Origin: Priapulus caudatus
Taxonomy: Eukaryota; Priapulida; Priapulimorpha; Priapulimorphida; Priapulidae
Direction of reading: 5' to 3'
NCBI RefSeq assembly: GCF_000485595.1
Contig: NW_014578569.1
Location: forward strand, 25,097-62,748
Length of the DNA stretch: 37,652 bases
Shown: one piece after another, positions 1 through 11,400 of the stretch
How positions within the stretch are numbered: position 1 is the stretch's first letter
Layout of the letters: the number at the start of each line of letters is the position of its first letter
The notes under the pieces: generated by a model
What the model was told of the DNA's origin: nothing
Seen by the model: the letters and a program-made list of their open reading frames with translations, nothing else
The model's database searches: none
Made by a program: the position numbers and the translations under genes

Positions 1-1190
1 GGTGACGCTTCTTCTTCCCCGCTGCTGCCCCGGAGGCTTCCCCCGTGTTCCTCTTGCGCGGCGAAACGGAGAGGGACCCGTGCGCCGTCTTCCCGGCTGC
101 TCCGACGCTGAACGGGAAAACCATCTTCCTCTTCCCCGGCGACCGCGCGCGTCCGGAAGAATCCAGATCGCTCTCGACCTTGATCGTGACCGAACGACCT
201 TGGCCGCTGCCGCCGGCTCCGCTCTCTCCCGTCGCCGCGCAGCCCGCCGGCGCCCCCCGGTGGCCGTGCCGCCTCGCGAGCTTCGCGTACACGCTCGGCG
301 ACCTCCCGGCGACATCCCTCAGCAGCGCGCGCCGCCGCGCGACGTCCAGCCGCCGCCAGAGGGCGCCCGCCTCGCTCAGGTCGGCGGCGACGGCGGCGAC
401 GGCGGCGGGCGAGGACGCGTCGACGACGACGACGGGCGACGACGTGCCAGGGTGCTGCGTAGCGGTGTGCCTGACGACGCGCGCCGCGGTGTCGCCGCGG
501 TAGCTGCAGCTCGCGCACCCGGCGGGCCGGTAGTCATGGTGACGCATCACGTGGAGGCGCGCGGCTGACTCGTGAGGGATGCAGCAGTCGCAGCGCGCGC
601 AGTAGTACAGCGGCGCCACCTGCTGGGTGGCGAGGTGGTCGATCTTCTCCTCGAGCGAGCGGTACCTCTCCATGGAATCATTCCCTTCTCTCCCGGGGTC
701 AACCCCCTCCTCCTGGGTGTCGCCGCGTTCCTTCCCGGAACTATACTTCTTCGGAGAGCCGTCGTTCCGGGAATGGTCCTTGTTTAGGAAATCGTCATTC
801 CGGGAACGATTCTTCGGGGAACCGTCCTTCCTGGAACTACCCTTCTTCCGGGAACCGTCATTCCAGGAATGATCCTTCTTCCGGGAACCATTATTCCAGG
901 AACTATTCTTCTTCCGGGAACCGTCCTCGGGCTGGGAGGTACCCCGTAGAAGGACAAACTCCCGCTGGGATCCTTCCCCGGGAGAAGGCTCAGCATGCTG
1001 CGACGGACCAACCTCTGCCAGGGATAGATCCTCTCTGGGTGGATCACCAGGGAATGGATCCTCGGGATGCAGACACGGCATCTCCAGATTCGACGGGAGG
1101 AGATTCCGGACGGTGACGGACGCTGGGTCCCGGCCCGGATGAGCTGCTTCCTGGTGGGCGGCCATGCTCGCTGGCGACGCCTCGCAGCGA
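1..1190 (-). CDS. Giant C2H2 zinc-finger protein, downstream exon (partial, runs off the left edge)
   Basis: This exon is open in one minus-strand frame from 1,190 to base 1. It starts directly after a good acceptor (TTGTTTCAG, AG at 1,192-1,191). Its first base completes the codon left split by the donor at 3,138/3,137 (GC|T, Ala). The protein holds, in order: the end of a finger begun in the previous exon (RCEASPASMAAHQEAAH), a linker with nine-to-eleven-residue repeats built on GSRKK, a short charged segment (SMERYRSLEEKIDHL) that may be a coiled coil, and two clean C2H2 fingers, YYCARC...HVMRHH at about 535-606 and CASC...HTATQH at about 449-515. An Ala-rich basic region follows, with a SUMO-type IKVE motif and basic clusters (GKRK, PRKR, GKKKRH). 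It is inferred to bind nucleic acid in the nucleus. The family member is not recognised, and the real C-terminus lies outside the window. Confidence 0.85.
732..920. repeat. Coding minisatellite with nine TTCCNGGAA palindromes
   Basis: This degenerate tandem repeat inside the exon encodes the GSRKK-type repeats on the minus strand. On either strand it contains nine perfect TTCCNGGAA words, starting at 732, 765, 798, 828, 846, 861, 879, 894 and 912. The spacing is 30-33 bp at the left and alternates 18 and 15 bp at the right. Confidence 0.85.
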
Positions 1191-1455
1191 CTGAAACAAG
1201 AGCACGTACAGAATTTTAGCGAGCTTCTTTCGGATTCCCCTTTCCTCCTGTCACTTACTTTCGCTCTCTTTCCTGCTGCTCCCTTTCCATTAGTTCGCCC
1301 AATCCCGTAACACCCTACCCTCTGTTTTGCATCTTTCCTCCATTCTTCATATCAGATTTTTGACCTCATGTCAACAACCTTTTCCAAATCGCTGATCCTT
1401 CTCTCATTACCTGTTGCCCTCCTAACATCTTACCTTCCCCGACACCCCGCTCTCA

Positions 1456-1592
1456 CTTCCCCTTACTTTTTCCATACACCCCACCCTTCTTTCCCCTTAC
1501 TTTTCCCATACACCCCACCCTTATTTCCCCTTACTTTTTCCCTACACCCCACCCTTCCTTCCCCTTACTTCGTCCATACTCTCCACTTTCGT
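1456..1592. repeat. ~34-bp pyrimidine-rich tandem repeat, four units
   Basis: TTCCCCTTAC-type units begin near 1,457, 1,491, 1,525 and 1,559, each followed by a CATACACCCCACCC-like segment. The surrounding sequence from about 1,370 to 1,850 is C/T-rich and holds nothing else recognisable. It lies in the intron. Confidence 0.75.
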
Positions 1593-1989
1593 CTTACCTC
1601 GCCTCCCTTGCGAGCCTCCCTCACCCTGCCCGTACACACACAACCGTCCTTTTCCCTCCAACACCCTCCCCTCCCCTGCCCTCCCCTCTGACACCCTCCC
1701 TCTCCTGCCATCCTCCCTCGCTCTGCCCTCACACGCCTCATTATACTTTCCCCCACCTCCCCCCACACACCCCACCCTCCGTTCCTCTCACCTCCCCTCT
1801 CTCTCCTGCCAGGCTTTCCCCTCCCCTGCCAGCCTTCCTCCCCCTTCCTCTTACCTGCAGTAGGAGCACGATAGCAAAGTGCTGCCATGGAGTTTCATGT
1901 GATGACGGCGAGGGCAAACGTGACTCGTCGTCTTCTCGGAACAATGACTGCGGAAAAAAGATGGGGAAGGGTGATGTAAACAGAACCCC

Positions 1990-1999
1990 GACAACAAGG

Positions 2000-2030
<31 letters not shown>

Positions 2031-2086
2031 AAGCATCGGCGGCAGCAGCAACAACAAAAACAACCCTGACAACAACAACAACGCGC

Positions 2087-2156
<70 letters not shown>

Positions 2157-2325
2157 CCCCCACACACAAACGCGCACGCGCACGCGCATGCACACGCACA
2201 CGCACACGCACACGCACCCGCACACGCACACGCACACGCACACGCACACGCACACACGCACACACACACACACAATAATTAATCTGTTACAACAACAACA
2301 ACAACAAAAACAACAACAAAAACAA
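1990..2325. repeat. Compound microsatellite: (AAC)n, (CACG)n, (CA)n, (CACACG)n, (AAC)n
   Basis: The block reads AAC-type triplets (1,996-2,082), then GCAC/CA repeats (2,084-2,274), then AAC triplets again (2,288-2,325). Apparent reading frames here, such as strings of Val/Cys or Thr/His, are translation of the repeat in different frames and are not genes. Confidence 0.9.
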
Positions 2326-2334
2326 CCTTGACAA

Positions 2335-2390
2335 CATCAACAACTAGAGCACTCGGAGAGCACAGACCTCCGCCAAGGCAGCTAAATTCT
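2335..2390 (-). repeat. Possible retroposon 3' tail fragment
   Basis: On the minus strand the sequence contains GGCGGAGGTCTGTGCTCTCC followed by GAGTGCTCTAGTTG and then a GTT-rich tail. From memory, a GGCGGAGGT...CTCCGAGTGCT end is common in LINE/SINE tails of marine animals, but this assignment was not checked. A related small inverted pair, CCTCCGCCAAG and TGGCGGAGG, lies at about 2,645-2,670. Confidence 0.4.
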
Positions 2391-2394
2391 CTTA

Positions 2395-2475
2395 ATGTAA
2401 AATTTCTTATTAATTAATTTATTAATTAAGTGAAAAAATTAATTAATTAATTAATTAATTAAATAATTAATTGGA
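2395..2475. repeat. (TTAA)n AT-rich tract
   Basis: Runs of TTAATTAA-type sequence directly border the SINE fragment at 2,478. On the minus strand the tract sits where a SINE tail would be expected. Confidence 0.75.
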
Positions 2476-2477
2476 TC

Positions 2478-2593
2478 CGGATTAGTGCGAGCGTGCAGGT
2501 GAGGGAGGACTGTGGTTGCCCCTTAGCCTGTGGTTGCGTGTTTGTAAGTCTACAGCCAGCGCACCTATCGGAAGAGAACTGAAACGTGCATGG
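2478..2593 (-). repeat. SINE fragment, same family as 29,381-29,710 and 36,620-36,957
   Basis: It shares TGCGAGCGTGCAGGTG and then CTTAGCCTGTGGTTGCGTG through GCCAGCGCACCTA and CGGAAG..GAACTGAA with the two copies in the right part of the window. About 60 bp of the middle found in those copies is missing, and the B-box end is absent, so this is an internally deleted, truncated copy inserted in the intron. Confidence 0.75.
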
Positions 2594-2787
2594 TAACACA
2601 CAAACACACAAACCAACACTCAAAGACACGCCGGTGAAAACATAACCTCCGCCAAGCCCCTGGCGGAGGTAATAAAAACAAAAAGAACAGCAAATACAAC
2701 CCTATCAACAACATCAACAACAATAACAGTAACAACAGCAGCAACAGCAGCAGAAACCACAACAACAATAAAAACAACAACACACAT

Positions 2788-3131
2788 AAACCCGACAATA
2801 TACATACACACACACGCACGCACACACAACACACGCACGCGCGCGCACACATGCAATAACGCACCCACACCAATGCAAATGCACACACAAACATGAGCAC
2901 GCACACACCACACACGCACGCGCGCACGCACGCACACACACACTCGCACGCGTACGCACGCACGCACACACATACACACAATACGTACACACACACGCAC
3001 GCGCACGCACACGCACACGCACACGCACACGCACACGCACACGCACGCACACACGCACAATACATACTCACACACGCACACGCACACACACACACGCACG
3101 CACACACGCACGTACGCACGCACGCACACAT
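2788..3131. repeat. (CA)n / (CACG)n microsatellite
   Basis: Long alternating CA, CACG and ACGC tracts adjoin the splice donor. AAC-rich sequence precedes them (2,700-2,787). No gene lies here. Confidence 0.9.
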
Positions 3132-3137
3132 ACTTAC

Positions 3138-5402
3138 GCGCAGCTGAAGCTTGTGGCGCGGCAGTGCAGCATGCACACGTGTATTATGAACACGTCTCCA
3201 TCGTCCGTCACGTACTTGCAGCCGTCGACGAGACAGCGGTATGACGGCCGCTCTACGTACGCGTATCGCACCGCGGCGCCCTCTGGTGCGCTTATCTGCG
3301 CGGCGCCCTGTCGCGTGGCGCCCTCTGGTGCGCTCGTCTGCGCGGCGCCCTCTTGTGGGCTGGTCTGTGCAGCGCCCTTTGGTGTACTCGTCTGTGCAGC
3401 GCCCTCTTGTGGGTGTGTCGACTCCGCGCCCCCTTGTGGGTCGGTCCGTGCGGCGCCCCCTTGTGGGTCGGTCCATGCGGCGCCCCCTTGCGGGTCGGTC
3501 CGTGCGGCGCCTCCTTGTGGGTCGGTCCTTGCGGCGCCCCCTTGTGGGTCAGTCCGTGCGGCGCCCCGTTGTGGGTCGGTCCCTGCAGAACCCCCTTCTG
3601 GGTCGGTCCGCGCGGCGCCCCCTTGTGGGTCAGTCTGTGTGGCACCCTCTAGTAGGTCGGAACATGTGGTGCCCTCTAGTGGCTCGGTCCATGTAGCGCC
3701 ATCTAGTGGTCGGGTACGAGCCACTCCCTCTAGCGTGACAGTCTGCGCCTTAGGCGCCGGCTTGGCCATCTTCAGTTTCACAACAAGTTTTCCTTTCTTC
3801 TTCTTCTCCGTCGCATTTTTCCTGTTGGTCGAAGCACAATTCTTCGGATTTTTCCCGTTGGTCGAGGCACAATTCTTCTGATGTTCTCCGTTGGTCGAGG
3901 AACAATTCTTCTGATTTTCCCCGTTGGTTGAGGAACAATTCTTCGGATTTTCCCCGTTGGTCGAGGCACAATTCTTGCTGTTAGGCGAGGCAAGACTTTT
4001 CGAAATGTTCCCGTCGAGCGAGTTGCGATTTTTCCCATCGCCCGCTCCGGGCACGATGCGACCACGCGGCGGCGGCAGCAGCACGTCACCAGGTGGCGCC
4101 CGCGGGGACAGTCCGTCGGAGGGATGCACCGGAGCGCGAGCAACGTCCGCGGCCGCCTCTGTCGCCGCGGCAACGGGATGCTCGTGCGCGGTTGTCGCGG
4201 CGATGGCAGGAGGCTGCGGGCTCGCTAGCTCCCTCTTTATGAGCATCAGCAGCGGATCGTCTGCGTCGTCGTCCATCGCCCCGCCAGGTGGCGCCGTGGT
4301 GGCGCCAGACGGCGCCGCTGCAGTAGCGCTTCCTGCCCCAGAGGCAGATGGCGCCACCACGTCAGCGATCTCCTTTGCCGTCGCATTCATAGGTGGCGCT
4401 GTGGATTCGACGGCCGCTGTCACGCTACCAGAGGGTGCTGCTGCATGCGACGTTCCACCAGGTGGCGCCGATGCATCACCAGGTGGCGCCGGCGTGTTTT
4501 GCGGCGACGCGCTGATCACCTGACCGTCGCGGCAGACGGCGACGACGCTGACGCCGAATCGCCGCTGAAGATCCCGCAGCTCCTCGTGCAGCGACGTGGC
4601 GCCCCCTGGCGGCAGCGACTGGCCGCCGCTCGTCACACCGTGGCTCTGCTTAGCAGACTCCCCCTCCTCCTCATCCTTCTTCTTCTTCTCTTTCTTGGCC
4701 TCCTCGTTCTTCTCCACCACCTCCTCCTCGTCGCATTTTTCCTGCTTAATGGCAACGCTGTCCGCTGGCAATGCTCCTGTCGATGACGTCATGGGGTCGC
4801 GACCTGCACCTGTCGATGACGTCATGGGGTCGCGACCTGCATCTGTCGATGACACCATTGGCTCGCGACCTGCACCTGTCGATGACGTCATGGGGTCGGG
4901 ACCTGCAGCTGTCAATGACATCACGGGGTCGCAACCTGCACCTGTTGATGTCATCATGGGGTCACGACCTGCACCTGTCAATGACGTCATGGGGTCGCGA
5001 CCTGTACCTGTCGATGACGTCATGGGGTCGCGACCTGCGTCTGTCGATGACATCATGGGGTCGCGGCCTGCAGCTATCAATGACGTCATAGGGTCGCGAC
5101 CTGCATCTGTCGCTGACATCACGGGCTTGCGACCTGCATCTGTCGATGACGTCATGGGGTCACGACCTGCAGCTATCGATGACGTCATAGGGTCGCGACA
5201 TGCAGCTATCGATGACATCATAGGGTCGCAACCTGCAGCTATCGATGACGTCATAGGGTCGCGACTTGCAGCTATCGATGATGTCATAGGGTCGCGACCT
5301 GCAGCTATCAATGACGTCATAGGGTCACGACCTCCTCTCCTCTCTGTCATCGTGGCATCGTAATCGGCGGCTGCCTGCGATGTCGCGGGGTCAGGATTCG
5401 GA

Positions 5403-5435
<33 letters not shown>

Positions 5436-8400
5436 GGCGCCGTCATGTCAGCACTCTCTGTCTTTATCTGTGATATTGCGAGATCGCGCTCCGGAGCCGC
5501 GCGAAACGATGTCACGTCAGCGACAATCTCGGGCGACCCCGTGACCTCTGGTGACCCCGTGATGTCAACAATTTTCGGCAACCAGATGACCTCGTCATCT
5601 GCTATCTCCGGTGACCCCGCGACCTCGGCCGGCATCGTCGTCGAGAACACGTCGACAATCGACACTGACGCGTCGCACGTAGCCGACGGTGACGCCGTTG
5701 CCGTGACGACACCCGTCGTCGTCTCCGCCGCAGGAGAGGAGGCACGGCGCCGCCGCATCTCGTCGTTGTCGGCGACTTTACTTCCAATGTCGCTGATCTG
5801 TGCTGTCGGCCAGGTAGGTGGCGCCACCGCGCGAGGGTGGGAGCGTGCATCCGCTGCCACGCGGGAGGAAGGCCGGGGGGCGGGAGCAGGCAGTAGTTGG
5901 GTGGGGGCGGTCCCCGGTGGTGGGAGCAGGCAGGATCTGGGTGGGGGCGGCCCAAGGGGGTGGGAGCGGCAGGATTTGGGTGGGGCGTTCCACGGTGCGG
6001 TGGAGCGGGCAGGATTTGGGCAAGCCTCACGCTCGCACCCTGTGACTGCCACCGCTGTTCCATGCTGCAAGTGCGGCCGCCCACCCCGGTTGTTGGTAGC
6101 CTTGGCCCTATCCTGGTTCGCCGTCGTCCTATCCTGGTTCGCCGTCGTCCTATCATTGTTTGCCGTGGGCCTATCATTGTTCGCCGTGGGCCTAGCATGG
6201 TTTGCCGTCGTCCTAGCTTGCGATGCCGGAGTGTTGGTAAAATTCGACCAGTAGTTGGAAGGCGCCACAGTAGCATGGGTGGCAGCAGCAGAGGTGGCAG
6301 CGGCATAGGTGGCAGCGGCGGTGTAGTAGGGGGCGCTGGCGGCGGGGCGAGACGGCCACGCGGTGGATTCTATTGCATTGTACCAGGATGTGTTTGTAGA
6401 ATTGTAGTGAGCGTTTGGAGCATTAGCAACTGGGTTTGCGGCATGGGAAAGTCTGTTCGTAGCAGATGGTGGTATCATTGTATTGTACCAGGATGTGTTT
6501 GTACCATCGGAGTACGTGTTTAGAGCATTGGTGGCTGTGTTTACAGCATGGGAGAGTGTTTTTGTAACGTAGGACGGTGTGTTTGTATTGTAGACAGCTG
6601 TATTTGTAGTGTGGGAAAGTGTGTTTGTATCATAGGGCGCGACGTTCATATTGTACCATTCATCGAGTGTGTTTGCAGCATAAGCTGGTGTGTTTGTACC
6701 ATAAGGTGGCGCCACCGCACCATAATCAAGTGCATTTGTACCATAAGGTAGCGCCACCTCACGACAATCGGGTGCATTTGTACCATAAGATGGCGCCACT
6801 GCAGGATAACGGTGCGCGTTAGCGGCATGAGAGGGCGCCACATTAGCACGTTGACTCGCGGGAATCGCGCGGGCCGCTGCCGCCGCCGCGACGCCACGCA
6901 GCGGCCAGTTTGCAGGGACGACACCGTCGCGAGGGGGCGCCACCCACACCGTGCACTCGGGGCTCGTCAGCACGACAGCTGCGGCGGCGCCGATCATCTG
7001 CAGCTTCGCCCACGTCGTCAAATTATCTATCCCGCCGCCATCCCCGCGCCGCAAGAACGAACACTTCTGCCACACAGCGTCATTGTCGCCGCCAGAGGGC
7101 GGCACCGCCGCACGCTCGTACATGAGGAGCGGCGCGAGCGTGTGCGCGCTCCGCACGTGCGCCGCCATCTCGCCCGGCGACGGCCGACCGCGCGCGCAGT
7201 ACACGCACTGCCACGCGTCGATCTCGCCGCACGTCGCCAGGTGGCGCCGCACCACGTCCGCCGACGTGTCGATGGGGAGGCGGCAGCCGCAGGCAATTTT
7301 ACTCCCGAGGTGGCGCTCGCAGGCGTGCGTGGCATAATCAGCGACGCGCGTGTACTCCCTGCCGCAGCAGAAGAGTAGCGCCGCACACGCCCGCACATCC
7401 CCCAGGCGGCGCCCCACGACGATCCACGTTCGCACGTCGTCGCGCGGGTCCGCCGGGTGCCGCCACTGAGGGGCGCCGCCGCTGCACGCCGCGCACTCGC
7501 ACGCTGCCAGCGGCGCATGCGCGTCAACCATGTGCTCGGCGAGAGAGGTCGCAGTCGCGTGCAACTCGAAGCAGTAGGGGCACGGCAGCGCCCCCTGCGC
7601 CGCCGCGTGAGCGCCCTCTATATGCAGCACGAAGTCAAGCTCAGACCTTCCGCCCGGGAAAGCGGCGCAGTTGGCGACGACACAGCGGAAGAACGGCTGT
7701 TCGCAGGAGGGCAGAATCCGGCATAATCCCGTCGCGCTCATCCATGCGAGCGCCCGCTCCGCCAATTCCATCCGCCTCTCTTCCCCTCCTCCGCGACTGC
7801 TCGAGATCGTCGCGTTCATGCTGCCGCCGGCGGCGCTCTCTGTCAGCGCATCCAAGACCATGTCAACCAGGTCTGCGCGTGACGTTTCGTCGTCTGAGCC
7901 ACCAGGGGGCGCGGGGGGGTGCATGGCGGCGATGTGCTCGAGGAGGGTGGAGACGGGGGTGAAGCTGAGGCTGCACCAGTAACAAGCGAACAGGGCGTCG
8001 GAGCCGTGGCGACACAGCAGGTGGTTGTGGAAGTTCGACTCCCCCTCAGCGACGTAATTCTTGCAGGACACGCACGGGAAGCGGCTGCGGCGAGGCAAGG
8101 AAGCGGTCGCCACGGCAACGTCCGTCGTCGTCGTCGTCGTCGTCGGGGACTGCAGAGGCGGCGTCTCGCCGTGCCGCGTCTCGGCCGGCGTCTCGGCCGT
8201 GGCCTCCCGCCCGGGCGTGGGTTCGTTCATCGCTCCTCCGCTGATTTCGTTCTCGATGCCAACTTCTTCTTCCACGACAACGTGTTCGGTGGTGTCGCGG
8301 AGACGTTCGCTTGTTGTTGTGGATGCGTCGCCTGATGCGTCGCTGCATGCATCTTTTTGGAGCAAGGTCGTATCACAGAGAAGTTCGCTTGTTGTGGGCA

Positions 8401-11400
8401 CGTCGAGTGGTGCGTCTTTGTGTAGTGAGGTAGTGTCACAGAGACGTTTGCTTGTTGTGGGCACGTCGAGTGATGCGTCTTTGTGTAGTGAGGTAGTGTC
8501 ACAGAGACGTTCGCTTGTTGTGGGCGCGTCGAGTGGTGCGTCTTTGTGTAGTGAGGTAGTGTCACAGAGACGTTCGCTTGTTGTGGGCACGTCGACTGAT
8601 GCGTCTTGGTGGAGCGAGGGCGTGTCACAGAGATGTTCGCTTGTTGTGGGCGCGTCGACCGATGCGTCGCTGCATGCGTCTTTGTGCAACGTGGTCGCGT
8701 CGGAGAGACGTTCGCTTGTCCTTGTGGGCGCGTCGACCGATGCGTCGCCGCTTGCGTCTTTGTGGAGCGTGGTTGTGTCGTAGAGACGTTCGCTTGTTGT
8801 TGTGGGTGCGTCGACTGATGTGTAGCTGCATGTATCTTTGTGGAGCAAGGTAGTCTCATAGAGATGTTCGCTTGTTGTGGGCACGTCGACCGATGCGTCG
8901 CTGTGCACATCTTTGTGGAGCGAGGTCGTGTCATAGAGATGTTCGCTTGTCGCTGTCGCGACGTCGCTGACCTCAGACTTCTCAATGCAAGCTTGCTTTG
9001 TGATGCAAGCTTCCTTTTCGATGCAAGCTTCCTTCTCAACGCAAGCCTCCCTCTCGATAGTATTGCAAGCCTCCCTCTCGCAAGCCTCTTCCGAAACCTT
9101 AGTCTCTCCGCCAGCTTGTCCCGCGGGGATCAGAGGAAGGGGAGCGGCAACTTTCCCGTCCGACAGCGGCACCTCTCTCAGCTTCGGCACCTTTCCGGGC
9201 GCGTTGCCGCGGCAAAGCCGCACATGCTGCTCCGCGCCCGCCGCATCCACCTTGACGACCCCGCACGCCGTGCACTCGTACATCGTGTCCAGGCGTCCCG
9301 CCGCCTCGCCTCCGCCGCCGCGCTCCACCGCCGCCGCGTCGCGCCGCCCCGGGTGCCGGTCCATGCAGTGTTCAACGACCTCCGCGCTCCGGTTCGCGGG
9401 GAAGCGGCACAGCGAGCAGGAGAAGATGTACTCGCCCGTGTGCGAGCGCACGTGCCAGCGCAGCCGGTCCACGCTCGAGTACGCCGCCACGCAGTAGCGG
9501 CAGCGCCACTGCGCCGCGCCCCGAGTCGTCGTCGTCGTCGTCGCCGCGGTCGATGGCAGCTGCGAGGGCGCATCGGCGTCACCGTGGACGATGTACGCGT
9601 GACGCACGAGCGACACGTGACGCGATGTCGCGTAGCGACAGAGGGCGCAGCGGTAGCCGGCGTTTGCTTCGTACGGTCGCTCGTCTCTGGCGATTATTTT
9701 TTTGTCAACGCGTCGTTTCGGTTTCTTCGTTATGTTATAATGATCATTACACTGATCGTCATCTTTACCATCTTTGGCCACGTTATTTCTCACTTCGCGG
9801 TCGTTCGCATCTCGACCCGCCGGCATATCGTCTCTCAGTCCACAGTCAACAGCGGATTTGTCGCTCGCGTCAACACATCCAGACACGCGGTCTCTCCTTT
9901 CGTGGCATCTCCTGCAATCATCTCTCGCGTCCGAATTTTGACGTCCACTCGATATCATCTCCGCACCTCTAGACCGACTATCTTTTCCATCCATCGTAAG
10001 CTGGTGATCGCCGTGCTTGCCATCGCTCCTTTCCACGTCCCTGGCTTCCTTCTCTCTCTCCTCGGAAGATGTCGATAAGCTTCTCTCGCGGTTCTCTCTG
10101 GCGTATCGTCGATAGAGAGCTTCGCCTCGCAGCCTCTTCGCAGCGGGGCGGTGATCGGGCGACGAGTCGCCGCGGCGACGCTTGCCCGCGGCGTTGCCGT
10201 CGGACGACGCGTGGCGCGCTGTGTACTCGCCGTACGTAGTCCAGTACGTACGCCAGTCCACCGCTAAAGGTCCGCTGCCGTTGCTGCTGCCGTCGCCGCC
10301 CGCCATCCTGCTCCCGGGATGATCGCTCCCTCGGATCGATCCCGTCTGGGAATCGTTCGCCACAGCGAGGGGAGAGTTCGTCGTCGGCGTTCGGAATGCG
10401 TCCGGGATCCGGGATTCCTCGTCCGAACGCGTCCCGGTCGCCGCGCACGTTCCCGGCGCTTTCGCATCGGACGACAGATCGTCCTGACCCAGCATCGCCT
10501 TGAGAAGCGAGTTCGTCGTCGGAGGCACCAGGGCGTTGTCGCGGCAACGGGACGCGTCGCCGTTGGAAACGTCCGCCGACCCTCCGGCAGTGTCTCTCTC
10601 CCGCCGCTCCGCATTCAACATCGCCTTGAAGGTCGTCACTGAGGTCGCGTTCGAGGTTGCGTTCGAGGTCGCGTTCGAGGTTGTGTTGCAGCCTGCCTCC
10701 GGTTCACGTGCGACAACGTCCAGGTACCACTGTATGTACGTGTACTCCGGCCGCAGATCACAGACGCCGGCCGCCGGACAGGACAAGCGGTCAAGACCAG
10801 AAAACGACGCGACGTCCTCCACGGGGGGCACCACCGCGGCGGTGGCGGCGCCGTGGTAGCGTTCCGAAGGAGATTTCGGCTGGATGAGACTTGTCGCGGA
10901 GACGTGGATCTCTGCGGTCGGTCCGACGGCGGACGAGGGAGAGTAACACGGCGACTGCGGACGGTGGTGTCCTCCATCGTCTGCTGCATCGTCTGCCGAC
11001 AAGTCTTCGTCACCGCAGACCGAGGTCAGACTGATCAGGCTAGAACTACGTACAGTTCTTGACACCGTATTTTGCCGATCTACTCTCGCTGTGACGATCA
11101 CCGGAACTCGACTGACGAAGCTAGAACTACTATCACTCATGCTTCTTGGTAGCATATTTTGTCGATCTTGTCTTGCTGTGATGGTCATTGGCGTACTGTC
11201 TAAAGTACACTTAGACAGACCCTTGGTCCGCATGTCTTCTGCATTTTCACTGGCCGGTAGAGACGTTTGTGGGACACTATCGGGGGTACTCTGAATTCTA
11301 GTCTCTTTTATTTCTGACTTTAAATTGGCTGGTGGTTGGGAACTGTCTGGGTCCGATTGACATTCAGCCTCGAGTCCCTCTCCTTCTGGCTTTGCACTGA

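Larger units (their letters stand above)
1191..3137 (-). other. Intron of the zinc-finger gene
   Basis: The donor on the minus strand is GTAAGTATG (3,137 downward), an excellent consensus match. The acceptor is a pyrimidine tract ending TTGTTTCAG at 1,191. The donor lies inside codon GC|G, whose continuation would hit an in-frame TAA at once, which is why the upstream reading frame appears to stop here. The phase matches the downstream exon exactly and the junction falls inside a zinc finger. The intron is almost wholly simple-sequence and repeat DNA, annotated separately. No internal exon was recognised, although a small one cannot be excluded. Confidence 0.85.

Noticed and set aside
2565-3476. 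Minus-strand frame with Cys/Val/Arg runs near the donor
   Set aside because: Mostly microsatellite translation in the intron, joined to an out-of-frame reading of the 27-bp coding repeat.
8840-10078. 412-codon plus-strand frame opposite the zinc fingers
   Set aside because: The opposite strand carries canonical C-x2-C-x12-H-x4-H fingers. This frame has no recognisable motif and exists because of high GC content.
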